Assembly: GCA_902595725.1 (NCBI GenBank)
Contig: CACJRJ010000003.1
Location: 1 to 64,000, forward strand
Source: an uncultured Pelagibacteraceae bacterium
GTDB taxonomy: Bacteria > Pseudomonadota > Alphaproteobacteria > Pelagibacterales > Pelagibacteraceae
Direction: 5' to 3'
Length of the DNA stretch: 64,000 nt
Shown here piece after piece: positions 39,950-49,256 of the stretch. Made by a program: the position numbers and the translations under genes. Positions within the stretch are counted from its first letter, which is position 1; every line of letters starts with the position of its first letter. The notes below the pieces were generated by a model. That model worked only from the letters and a program-made list of their open reading frames with translations, was not told where the DNA came from and did no database searches.

Positions 39950-40884
39950 TAAACAGTGTTTAATTTAATACCTTTTAATAAAAAGTCTGATATTTGATTT
40001 GCAACCATTTCAGCAACCACAATTGACGCTTCAGTTGTAGAAGCTGCTATATGTGGTGTTACAATTACTTTTGGATTATTAAACAAGATATTTTCTTTTG
40101 CTGGTTCTTTTGAAAAAACATCTACAGCTGCTCCAGCTATTAAACCTTCATTTAAAGCTTCATTTAAATCTTTTTCATCAACAATATTTCCACGTGCAGC
40201 ATTAATTATATACGATGTTGGTTTCATTTTCTTATAATGCTCTTTAGTAATCATTGGCTTTCCATCCTTGGGGGCTTTACAATGAAAACTTATAATATCG
40301 CTTTTACTTATCAAATCTTCAAAACTTGAATTTTCAACATGTGGGTAATCTTTTTTTCTAGATTCTAGAGATTTTGAGTTCACAAGTATCTTCATATCAA
40401 AACCTTTTACAAGATTACTTAATCTTACTCCCACATTTCCAAAACCTATTATGCCCAATGTTTTTTTTGAAAGTTCGGTACCTTTAATATTTTTTTTCTC
40501 CCACTGGCCTTTGTGTGTTGTTTCATTAGCAAAAGGAACTCTTCTAAGCATCGACATTATTAAAGCAAATGCATGTTCAGCTGTTGCATTAGCATTTCCA
40601 CCAGGTGTATTCATAACAATCATATTTTTTTCCTTTGCCATAGGAACATCTATATTGTCAACGCCAGCCCCAGCTCTACCAATTACCTTTAGATTTTTTG
40701 CAGCTTCAATTATATTTTTAGTAACTTTTGTAGCAGATCTTACAACCATACCATCGTATTCTGGAATAATTTTAATAATTTCTTCTTCTGATAAACCTGT
40801 TTTTACATCTACTGAAATGTTATTTTTTTCAAAAATTTTTTGAGCAATATTGCTCATTGAATCTGAAATTAAAACTTTAGGCAT
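39949..40884 (-). CDS. serA: D-3-phosphoglycerate dehydrogenase (short form, no ACT domain)
   Basis: VIGRAGAGVDNIDVPMAKEKNMIVMNTPGGNANATAEHAFALIMSMLR; TLGIIGFGNVGVRLSNL; NAARGNIVDEKDL; 311 aa. Confidence 0.88.
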   Translation of the reverse strand: MPKVLISDSMSNIAQKIFEKNNISVDVKTGLSEEEIIKIIPEYDGMVVRSATKVTKNIIEAAKNLKVIGRAGAGVDNIDVPMAKEKNMIVMNTPGGNANATAEHAFALIMSMLRRVPFANETTHKGQWEKKNIKGTELSKKTLGIIGFGNVGVRLSNLVKGFDMKILVNSKSLESRKKDYPHVENSSFEDLISKSDIISFHCKAPKDGKPMITKEHYKKMKPTSYIINAARGNIVDEKDLNEALNEGLIAGAAVDVFSKEPAKENILFNNPKVIVTPHIAASTTEASIVVAEMVANQISDFLLKGIKLNTV

Positions 40885-42031
40885 TATTTTTTACTGAATT
40901 ATATGCCCAATCAATCCAAGGTAAAAGAGCTTTCATATCACTGTTTTGTACAGTTGATCCACCCCATATCCTTATACTAGGTGGTGCCTTAGGATAACCA
41001 TTAATGTCATTAGCAACACCTTCTTTTTCTAGAAGTGAGAATAATTTTTTTAATACTCCTCTTTGATCTTCTTCATTATGTTTCGTAAACCATTCATCTT
41101 TAATTATAACAGTTATGCTTGTTGAAGATCTAATATTTTTATCTTCACACATAAATTTAAAATTTTCACTTTTCTCAATCCAATCTTCTACAATTTTTAA
41201 ATTTTGATTTGAAATATTTACTAATTCTTTAGTACCACCTACCGACTCAACCCAATTCAAAGCATCCAAGCCATCTTCTACACAGATCATTGATGGTGTA
41301 TTAATTATTCCTCCCTCAAATATGCTTTTAATTAGTTTTTTCTTATTTGCTAATCTAAATAATTTTGGAATAGGCCAAGGTGGTATATAGTTTTCTAATC
41401 TTTCAACAGTTCGTGGAGAAATTGCTATCATTCCATGAGCAGCTTCTGCGCCCAAAACTTTTTGCCACGACCAAGTAATTACATCTAACTTACTATAATC
41501 CATATCCATAGCAAAAATACCAGACGTAGCATCACAAATTGTTAAACCCTCTCTATCTTCAGGTATCCAATCACCATTTGGAATTCTGACACCTGCTGTT
41601 GTACCATTCCAAGTAAAAACTACATCATTTTTAAAATTCACTTTTGATAAATCAGGAAGAATTCCATAATCAGTTACATGACTGTTTACATCTTTTATTT
41701 TTAATTGATCAAGAATGTCTATGACCCAATCTTTTCCAAAATTTTCCCAAGCTAAGACATCAACACCTTTACAGCCTAAAAGAGACCACATGGCAGCCTC
41801 TAAAGCACCTGTATTTGAACCAGTCATTACACCTACATGGTAATCTTCGGGCAATTGAAGAATTTTTTTTGATTTAACAATTACTTCGTTTAATCTTTCT
41901 TTACATACTTTGTGTCTATGAGATCTTCCTATAGGTGTATTTTTTAATGCATCTATAGTCCAACCTGGGCGCTTAGAGCAAGGTCCGCTAGAAAAATTTG
42001 GATTATCAGGTTTTGAGCTTGGCTTTTCCAT
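40877..42031 (-). CDS. serC: Phosphoserine aminotransferase
   Basis: PNFSSGPCSKRPGW; GRSHRHKVCKERLNEVI; WSWQKVLGAEAAHGMIAISPRTVERLE; overlaps serA. Confidence 0.93.
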   Translation of the reverse strand: MEKPSSKPDNPNFSSGPCSKRPGWTIDALKNTPIGRSHRHKVCKERLNEVIVKSKKILQLPEDYHVGVMTGSNTGALEAAMWSLLGCKGVDVLAWENFGKDWVIDILDQLKIKDVNSHVTDYGILPDLSKVNFKNDVVFTWNGTTAGVRIPNGDWIPEDREGLTICDATSGIFAMDMDYSKLDVITWSWQKVLGAEAAHGMIAISPRTVERLENYIPPWPIPKLFRLANKKKLIKSIFEGGIINTPSMICVEDGLDALNWVESVGGTKELVNISNQNLKIVEDWIEKSENFKFMCEDKNIRSSTSITVIIKDEWFTKHNEEDQRGVLKKLFSLLEKEGVANDINGYPKAPPSIRIWGGSTVQNSDMKALLPWIDWAYNSVKNNA

Positions 42032-42156
42032 AAAATAAGTTTTTAGATATATTTGTTTTTAAAAAGTTTTATCATTATTTTTTTTATATATATTTTTTAG
42101 CAATAAATAATGAACAATTGACGCAGTAACAAAACATAAATAGAAAATAATAAATT

Positions 42157-43359
42157 TTATTCAAAATCATATGCCACTAGACCATCCAAAGGCTTAGGAT
42201 CAAACCAAGTCGATTTGGGAGGCATATTTAATTTTTTATCTGCAAAGTTAATTACATTTTCCATTTGAGTGGCAAATAAAGCAAAACCAACTTTTGCATC
42301 ACCTGAATCTACTTTTTTTTCAATACCTTCCAATCCATGAAAACCTGCTAAAAAATCAATTCTATTATCGTATCTAGGATCACCTATTCCTAAAGTAGGT
42401 TCTAGCAGATAGTAATGCAACAAATTTATATCTAAATTAATAATATGAAATAAATTTTGATGAGGTTTCTCTTTAAGTTCCAAAGAATACCATTGCTTTT
42501 CTAAATACATTCCAAATATTTGAGATTTTTCAGGTTTGTATGAAGAACTTTGTTTTTCAACTTTAAATTTTTTTTTAATTTCCTTAATAAAATCTGAAGG
42601 TGAATATCCATATAAATCTTTTATAAGTCTATTATAATCAAGTATCCTTGCCTGGCTTGTTGGAAAAATTGCTATCATAAAATAATTATATAGTTCAATT
42701 CCAGTATGATCGTGGTTTTTATGTTGTTTAAATTTTGAAAGTTTTAACAATGCATCCATTCTATGGTGTCCATCTGCAATATAAATTCTATTTATTGAAT
42801 TAAATAAATCAGATATTTTTAAAACTTTATTTTCTTCGTTAACAACCCACATCTCATGCTTACTTCCATCCATGCCATCAAAAGAGTATTCTGGGGAATT
42901 ATCTAACTCTTTTTCTATTAAATCATTAAGTTGTTTATTATCAGGATACACGGCATATATAGGACCTATTTGCGCATTTAAATTATCCATTTGTTTCATT
43001 CTTTTTTGAGATCTTTCAAAAAATATTTCTTCATGACCTCGTATATGTAAGTTGTCATAAGCAGACAATTTTGCAGTTCCAACTATTCCTACTTGTGAAT
43101 GATTTCCTGTTGATATTTTATAGATGTAAAATGAATTTTTTTTATCTTTTTTTAAGATTGATTTTTTTTTCATTAATTCAAATTGTTCTTTAGATTTAGA
43201 ATTATCCTTTTCACCAAAAACATTTAAATAACTCCAAGAATTGTTGTTTTTATGATCTACAATAGAATCTTTCGATAAATGATCTGTGCTAGAAACAGCC
43301 ACTGATGAAGCATTTTCTTTTGTCGGCCTTAAACCTTTAAATGGATTTATAAAATACAT
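42157..43359 (-). CDS. DUF1015 family protein
   Basis: INPFKGLRPTKENASSVA; YIADGHHRMDALLKL; YNRLIKDL; adjacency to serC/serA. Confidence 0.88.
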   Translation of the reverse strand: MYFINPFKGLRPTKENASSVAVSSTDHLSKDSIVDHKNNNSWSYLNVFGEKDNSKSKEQFELMKKKSILKKDKKNSFYIYKISTGNHSQVGIVGTAKLSAYDNLHIRGHEEIFFERSQKRMKQMDNLNAQIGPIYAVYPDNKQLNDLIEKELDNSPEYSFDGMDGSKHEMWVVNEENKVLKISDLFNSINRIYIADGHHRMDALLKLSKFKQHKNHDHTGIELYNYFMIAIFPTSQARILDYNRLIKDLYGYSPSDFIKEIKKKFKVEKQSSSYKPEKSQIFGMYLEKQWYSLELKEKPHQNLFHIINLDINLLHYYLLEPTLGIGDPRYDNRIDFLAGFHGLEGIEKKVDSGDAKVGFALFATQMENVINFADKKLNMPPKSTWFDPKPLDGLVAYDFE

Positions 43360-43440
43360 GGAGTTATTTAATTAATAGAAGTGAATAGAGCAACTCTATT
43401 TTTTAGTTATAAATATTAATAATAATGATTAATTTTTTTA

Positions 43441-44802
43441 CTATGCAATTTTAGGTAGTTTTTCTAAAGCTTTATTTGCATCAGCCTCATTATATTTATC
43501 ATCTGAAAGCTTATTGTTGAAATAATCACCATAGGCCTGCATATCAAAATGACCATGACCACACAAATTGAAAAGAATAGTTTTCTTTTCACCATTTTTT
43601 TTACATTCAAGTGCAGCATCTATTGCACCCTTAACAGCGTGTGTAGCTTCTGGTGCTGGAACAATACCTTCGGCATTTGCAAATTTTACACCTGCTTCAA
43701 AGCATTCTTTTTGGCCAAATGCTTTTGGTTCAATAGCTCCTATATCAGTTAAATGACTGACCATAGGGGCCATACCGTGGTATCTCAAACCGCCTGAATG
43801 AGTTGATGGTGGCATAAATTGAGATCCTAAAGTATGCATTTTGACTAATGGTGTACGCATTCCTGTGTCTCCAAAATCGTATGCAAACTTACCTTTGGTT
43901 AAAGTTGGGCAAGACTTTGGTTCGCATGCTATTACTTTAATATCTTTTTTTTCTCTAAATTTTTTTCCAAGAAAAGGAAATACTAATCCTGAAAAATTAC
44001 TTCCTCCTCCTGTGCATCCAACTAATATATCTGGATAATCATCGGCCATTTCCATTTGCATTATTGCTTCATTTCCCACAATCGTTTGATGCATTAATAC
44101 ATGATTTAAAACACTCCCAAGAGAATATTTCGTATGATCATCTTGTGCAGCCATTTCAACTGCTTCAGATATAGCAATACCTAAACTTCCAGTATTGTTT
44201 GGATCTTTTTCTAAAATTGCTTTACCTGTTGGAGTTCTATTTGATGGGCTAGCGTAACAATTTGCTCCAAAAGTTTGCATAATCATTTTTCTATATGGTT
44301 TTTGTTCGTAACTAACTTTGACCATGTAAACATCAAGTTCAATTTTAAAAATTGAACATGCAAATGCTAGAGAGCTTCCCCACTGACCTGCACCCGTTTC
44401 TGTTGTAATTTTTTTTGTACCTTCTTCTTTATTAAAAAAAGCTTGCGCTACAGCTGTATTTGGTTTGTGGCTTCCTGTTGGACTAACACCTTCATATTTA
44501 TAATAAATTTTAGCTGTTGTATCTAATGCCTTTTCTAGTTTTCTTGCTCTGTACAATGGTGAAGGTCTCCATTGTTTATAAATTTCTCTAACGGGTTCTG
44601 GAATTTCAATTTCTCTATCCAGTGAAACTTCTTGTCCAATAAGTGCCATTGGAAATAACGGAGCTAAATCATCTGGTCCTATTGGTTTAAGAGTTCCAGG
44701 ATGAAGAACTGGCGAAAGTGGCTTTGGAAGATCAGCTGAAATATTATACCAAGTTTTTGGCATTTTGCTCTCTTCAAGAAAATATTTAATTCTGTCAGAC
44801 AT
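43441..44802 (-). CDS. trpB2: TrpB2-type tryptophan synthase beta-like PLP enzyme
   Basis: WRPSPLYRARKLEKALDTTAKIYYKYEGVSPTGSHKPNTAVAQAFF (PLP Lys), TETGAGQWGSSLA, GCTGGGSNFSGL; extended N-terminus of the TrpB2 class. Confidence 0.9.
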   Translation of the reverse strand: MSDRIKYFLEESKMPKTWYNISADLPKPLSPVLHPGTLKPIGPDDLAPLFPMALIGQEVSLDREIEIPEPVREIYKQWRPSPLYRARKLEKALDTTAKIYYKYEGVSPTGSHKPNTAVAQAFFNKEEGTKKITTETGAGQWGSSLAFACSIFKIELDVYMVKVSYEQKPYRKMIMQTFGANCYASPSNRTPTGKAILEKDPNNTGSLGIAISEAVEMAAQDDHTKYSLGSVLNHVLMHQTIVGNEAIMQMEMADDYPDILVGCTGGGSNFSGLVFPFLGKKFREKKDIKVIACEPKSCPTLTKGKFAYDFGDTGMRTPLVKMHTLGSQFMPPSTHSGGLRYHGMAPMVSHLTDIGAIEPKAFGQKECFEAGVKFANAEGIVPAPEATHAVKGAIDAALECKKNGEKKTILFNLCGHGHFDMQAYGDYFNNKLSDDKYNEADANKALEKLPKIA

Positions 44803-44878
44803 ATTTTATAAAAGTATTTTCTTAACTTATTCAATAAAATGCAAGCTTAAAATAAGACAGAATATTTATTAAATTAAC

Positions 44879-45673
44879 TTAGTATATTGTAATTCTATGC
44901 ATTATTCTATTCCCTTTAAAGGAAGTAGCTTGATGCAACATTGATCTATTATCCCAAATAGCTAATTGATTTTTTTCCCATTCTAAAGAGTACTGAAATT
45001 TCTTTTTAATTTGGTGTTTAAATAAAAACTTCTTTAATTTTATCTCTTCTTTTTTATTTAAATTATTAAAACCTATAAAGTGACCTGGGCTACAAAATAT
45101 ACTTAATTTTTTATTAATTTTTTTTATTATTTCATGTTTAGAAATTAATTCATTTTTTTGTTTGCCTTTTTCCTTTGTTCTTTCCTGTAGTGTAACCGAT
45201 ATAGGTCCTTCGGAAGAATAGATTGCTTTTAGGTTTTTTAGTTTTTTTTTTATATTATGAGGTAGATTTTTGTAAGCTAAATATTGTGAAGAAAATTCTG
45301 TATTTGCCTGGCCTTTTTTAGGTACTAATTTTGATAACAACATTGTAAATCGAGGTGGCTTTTTTGTATAAATTGAGTCAGTGTGAAATTGCTCACCAAA
45401 ACTTGGTCCTTTATCTGTGGCCTTTCTTTCAACAACAGTTATTTTGCTATATCTAGAATTTAAACCTTTTAACCTCGGATAATCGGCTGGAGTTCCTAAT
45501 TTTTTAGCAAATTTCAAATAATTTTCTGAAGACAAATTTTGATTTCTGAAATAAATCATTCCACAATTATTTAAAACAGATTTAATTTTTTTTATTTCGG
45601 TACTTTTTAAATTTTTAACATCGCATACTATTTCTGCTGCAATTTTATTTTTTTTGAGAATTACTTTAATCAT
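44879..45673 (-). CDS. TauD/TfdA family Fe(II)/2-oxoglutarate-type dioxygenase
   Basis: GMIYFRNQNLSSENYLKFAKKLGTP; GEQFHTDSIYTKKPPRFTMLLS (HxD); AIWDNRSMLHQAT...RIMHRITI. Confidence 0.88.
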   Translation of the reverse strand: MIKVILKKNKIAAEIVCDVKNLKSTEIKKIKSVLNNCGMIYFRNQNLSSENYLKFAKKLGTPADYPRLKGLNSRYSKITVVERKATDKGPSFGEQFHTDSIYTKKPPRFTMLLSKLVPKKGQANTEFSSQYLAYKNLPHNIKKKLKNLKAIYSSEGPISVTLQERTKEKGKQKNELISKHEIIKKINKKLSIFCSPGHFIGFNNLNKKEEIKLKKFLFKHQIKKKFQYSLEWEKNQLAIWDNRSMLHQATSFKGNRIMHRITIY

Positions 45674-45679
45674 GACTTT

Positions 45680-46471
45680 TTATCTACTCCAAACAATTGG
45701 AAACCAGTCAGTCCGCAAAGTATCTCCAGTCTTTAAATTAATACCAGTAAATGGAGGGGATGTTTCTCCACCACGATCTATATATCGTACATCATCGCCT
45801 AGGAAACGTGCTGAAAAAGCACGTCTTCTAATTTGAGTATTATTTCCGGATGCTCCATGGACAATCTTAAAATTAAATAAAACAGCATCACCTAATTTGA
45901 GATCAGGTATCATTATTTTATTATTTAATGTCTCAATACTAGGCATTTCCATAAAATCATTTTTATTTTTATACCAAGGTTTATCATTTGACCATTTTGT
46001 AGGCTGGATAAGTTTAGGCCACTTGTGAGAACCTAATATTAATTTTAAAGTATTTTCTTTATTTACTTCATCAAGTGGTATCCAATAGCTTCCTGTATCT
46101 TCTCCATCGACGCAATAATATGGCATATCTTGATGCCACGGAGTTGGTTTGCTTGTACTGGGCTCTTTAACAAATATATGATCATGAAAAACCTGTATCG
46201 ATTTTGAATTTGTTGCTTCAGAAACAATTTGTGCTGCTGGAGATTCTTGCACAAATTTTTTAAACTCTTGAATCCGTTCCCAATTACAATAATCTTCAAA
46301 AAATCTACCACTTTCATTTATACTTGTATTTTCACGAGCATGAGATCCTGGGTTTTTTAAAACTTTCTCAAAACCTTCTCTTAGAATACTTATCCAGGGT
46401 TTGAATATATCTTTTATTATTATTGCTCCATCCTCTTTAAAGTGTTTAATTTGATCAGTAGTTAAAATCAT
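45680..46471 (-). CDS. Phytanoyl-CoA dioxygenase (PhyH) family protein
   Basis: HFKEDGAIIIKDIF; PTPWHQDMPYYCVDGEDTGSYWIPLDEV (HxD); GDAVLFNFKIVHGASGN. Confidence 0.9.
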   Translation of the reverse strand: MILTTDQIKHFKEDGAIIIKDIFKPWISILREGFEKVLKNPGSHARENTSINESGRFFEDYCNWERIQEFKKFVQESPAAQIVSEATNSKSIQVFHDHIFVKEPSTSKPTPWHQDMPYYCVDGEDTGSYWIPLDEVNKENTLKLILGSHKWPKLIQPTKWSNDKPWYKNKNDFMEMPSIETLNNKIMIPDLKLGDAVLFNFKIVHGASGNNTQIRRRAFSARFLGDDVRYIDRGGETSPPFTGINLKTGDTLRTDWFPIVWSR

Positions 46472-47340
46472 TATTTTAAATTATCAATATTTGAAATATT
46501 TATTAATGAATTATTCAATTCTTCTAAATTTTCTCTTTTAGATATTATAATTACTGAAACTATTAAAATTAAAACTAATAATATTGGTATTAACATAATT
46601 GGCGTTAGGTTTTGATGAATTAAAAAAAAATAAACTATCAAAAATAATATAGATCTAATTAGGACGTTTGTTTTAAAGACGCTTACAATAGATAGCGAAT
46701 GTATAAGTAAGTTTTTAAAACTCATTTTTGATGGGCCAAAGTACCTTTTTCCTCTTTCTGACGGTATTGGAGCTCTATCTTTTGCTATCTTTGCAAGTGC
46801 TCCTGAAAAACTACTCCAAGTAGCTTTTTCATTAATCATTTTTTCAACAATTGATTTTGGCAAACAAGTATAATTACCATATTTTATTGACTGTCCTGTA
46901 AATGTAGAAGTAATTAATTTATGTGTGAAATAACAAAATTTAAAAAAAACTCCCTCAGATCTTTTAATTCTTTCTCCGACAATTGGTTTGTCAGGATGAT
47001 AATTTAAATTATCTACAAGTTGTTTAATTTCCACAGGCCTATCTTCTCCATCTCCATCCATTGGAATTACATAATCAAATTCTTCATTTTCATAAATATG
47101 CTTTAAACCTGAAGCATTACACCTTGCGTGTCCTCTGTTTTCTTTCATGTTAATTATTTTAATGGAATTTAAATTGTCTAAATTTTTAGATAATTCAGGT
47201 CTAGACTCTGTTGAGGCATCATTTACAATAATTACAGAAAATTCATGTCCCAAGTTTAAAACTTCAGAGTTAATATTTTCTAATAGTTTAAAAGTTGACT
47301 GCCAGTCATTATAAACTGGTATTAATATTTTTATTTTCAT
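46471..47340 (-). CDS. Family 2 glycosyltransferase
   Basis: KILIPVYNDWQSTFKLLENI; VIIVNDASTESRPEL; DYVIPMDGDGEDRPVEIKQLV; C-terminal TM helices. Confidence 0.88.
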   Translation of the reverse strand: MKIKILIPVYNDWQSTFKLLENINSEVLNLGHEFSVIIVNDASTESRPELSKNLDNLNSIKIINMKENRGHARCNASGLKHIYENEEFDYVIPMDGDGEDRPVEIKQLVDNLNYHPDKPIVGERIKRSEGVFFKFCYFTHKLITSTFTGQSIKYGNYTCLPKSIVEKMINEKATWSSFSGALAKIAKDRAPIPSERGKRYFGPSKMSFKNLLIHSLSIVSVFKTNVLIRSILFLIVYFFLIHQNLTPIMLIPILLVLILIVSVIIISKRENLEELNNSLINISNIDNLK

Positions 47341-47459
47341 TAGCTAGCAGAACTTATCAGCCTTAGCAAAGATGCAACAATCCCAAAACCTGAAAACTCA
47401 ATAACTGCAACAATTACTATAACTAGTAATATTTTTTTCCATTTATCACTTATATTCAT
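47340..47459 (-). CDS. Small (39 aa) single-TM membrane protein, unlisted smORF
   Basis: Not in track. Reverse translation MNISDKWKKILLVIVIVAVIEFSGFGIVASLLRLISSAS*; starts 6 nt after the upstream ArnT-like gene's stop and its TAA overlaps the GT2 ATG (TAATG). Confidence 0.65.
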   Translation of the reverse strand: MNISDKWKKILLVIVIVAVIEFSGFGIVASLLRLISSAS

Positions 47460-47465
47460 AATTAA

Positions 47466-48797
47466 TCACTTGTATTTTATACATTCTAAATTTTTATTAC
47501 ACATAAAGATTTCATTTGAATCATAAATCCATTTAGGCCTACCTGGTAGGTGATATGATAAATTTCCTGCAATCCATTCATTTCCTTTGACATAACTTAA
47601 TTCACCACTCACATTGACATTATTATTCCAAAATACTATTGCCTTTTTAGCCTCTTCTTTTCCAGGATAATCCGTTCTTTTGTCTTTTTGAGTAATTGAA
47701 ATAAAAGCATAAGCAAAAGGAGAGAAAATAAAAAAAATTAGGAACATGATCACAAAACCTTTGAGTTTATTTAAATTAATTTGAGATTGAAAAATATAAA
47801 TTACTAAAACCCCAAAAAATAAATAAAATGGTGTCATCCACATAGTTCTAATTTTAACTCCCATAAACATAGAAGTTAGAAATACTAGAGTTAGTGGAAT
47901 AATATTTATTGCTAATAAAAATAATAATTTATTGTCATTAAAATTAAATTTAGTTTTAAATTTACTTAGTAAAAATAAAAGCATTAAGAAAAAAGGTATT
48001 AGTATTCCAATTTGTTTTCCTAAAAAGATTAATGGATGAATAATGTGATCCAAAAAATTTTGTTCACCAGTTCCAGTTCTATGAAGACCATATGTAACTG
48101 TAATATATTCATTTTCGACTAACCAAATTAAGTGAGGAGAAATAATCAAAATAAAAGGGATTAATGAAATAAAACACTTAAAATTAATTTTTTTTCTATA
48201 AATCATATAGAGAAAAACTGCATCTAAGGATAAGAGCAAATAAACGAACAAATAATGTGATAAGATCCCACAAGCTGCGAATATTCCAAATAATAACCAA
48301 TCAGTATATTTATTTGTTTTAAAACCTTTCCAGCAGTAAAATACCGTCAGTGCCCAAAAAGGTAATTCGCACACATAAACATTAAATTCTGGAGTGGTAT
48401 AATTATAAAAAAAAATACCTTCTAAAAGTAAAATAGATAAAAAACTGTAGCTTTGATTTTTTAAAAATTCTTTTGAAAAGTTCCAAATAATAAAAAAAGA
48501 TAGAACAACACATATTTGACTAAGTAAATAATAAGCCCAATCTTTGGTCCCAAACAGCTGATATAAAATTTCAACTAAGAATGCACTCATTGGAGGATGT
48601 TTATTAAATCCCCAATCTAAGTTACTTCCCCAGGCCAAAGCTTCAATTGTATCTAATGGTAAATTATTATTCGTAAAAGTTGGAATTACTGTCCAAATAA
48701 TTAGATGGATTACTAAAAAAATGTAAAATAATTTCAATATATTATTTTTATTTTTAGCCATTTTACTTAATTTATACAAATAATGGTTTCTTGACAC
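47466..48797 (-). CDS. ArnT/PMT-like (GT-C) membrane glycosyltransferase
   Basis: Multi-TM; DTIEALAWGSNLDWGFNKHPPMSAFLVEILYQLFG resembles the ArnT-like first loop. Confidence 0.85.
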   Translation of the reverse strand: MSRNHYLYKLSKMAKNKNNILKLFYIFLVIHLIIWTVIPTFTNNNLPLDTIEALAWGSNLDWGFNKHPPMSAFLVEILYQLFGTKDWAYYLLSQICVVLSFFIIWNFSKEFLKNQSYSFLSILLLEGIFFYNYTTPEFNVYVCELPFWALTVFYCWKGFKTNKYTDWLLFGIFAACGILSHYLFVYLLLSLDAVFLYMIYRKKINFKCFISLIPFILIISPHLIWLVENEYITVTYGLHRTGTGEQNFLDHIIHPLIFLGKQIGILIPFFLMLLFLLSKFKTKFNFNDNKLLFLLAINIIPLTLVFLTSMFMGVKIRTMWMTPFYLFFGVLVIYIFQSQINLNKLKGFVIMFLIFFIFSPFAYAFISITQKDKRTDYPGKEEAKKAIVFWNNNVNVSGELSYVKGNEWIAGNLSYHLPGRPKWIYDSNEIFMCNKNLECIKYK

Positions 48798-48833
48798 CTA
48801 TTTATTCATGAATATATTCAGCTCGTTTAAAAT

Positions 48834-49256
48834 TTGACTATGGTTAAAATCTCTAAAACCTACATTCCAAAAGAAAAAGAAAAATATATGTGCGCAAAGC
48901 ATTTAGCTTTTTTTAAAAAAAAGTTAACCGATTGGAAAGTTGACTTAATAAAAACAAATAATGAAGCTCTATACAATAGCTCTATGGATGATAATAGCAC
49001 ATCTGCAGATATCGTAGACCAAGCAAGTTCTTATACTGAAAAAAATGTTGAAATGAGAGCTATTAATAGACAGATTAAATTAATATCAAAGATAGATTCT
49101 GCTTTGAAAAGAATAAAAGAAGGAACTTATGGCTTTTGTGAAGATACTGGAGAACCTATTGGGTTAAAAAGATTAATGGCAAGACCCGTGGCTACACTTT
49201 CAATTGAAGCACAAGAAAAACATGAAAAAGAAGAAAAAATCTTTGCTGACAGTTAA
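48834..49256 (+). CDS. dksA: RNA polymerase-binding transcription factor DksA
   Basis: DxxDxA-type helix tips (SADIVDQASSYTEKNVEMR), LKRIKEGTYGFCEDTGEPIGLKRLMARPVATLSIEAQEKHE; reduced cysteine count. Confidence 0.92.
   Translation: MTMVKISKTYIPKEKEKYMCAKHLAFFKKKLTDWKVDLIKTNNEALYNSSMDDNSTSADIVDQASSYTEKNVEMRAINRQIKLISKIDSALKRIKEGTYGFCEDTGEPIGLKRLMARPVATLSIEAQEKHEKEEKIFADS

Noticed and set aside
40451-40843. Forward ORF of 130 aa inside serA
   Set aside because: Antisense to conserved serA motifs; long only because of codon bias in an AT-rich genome.
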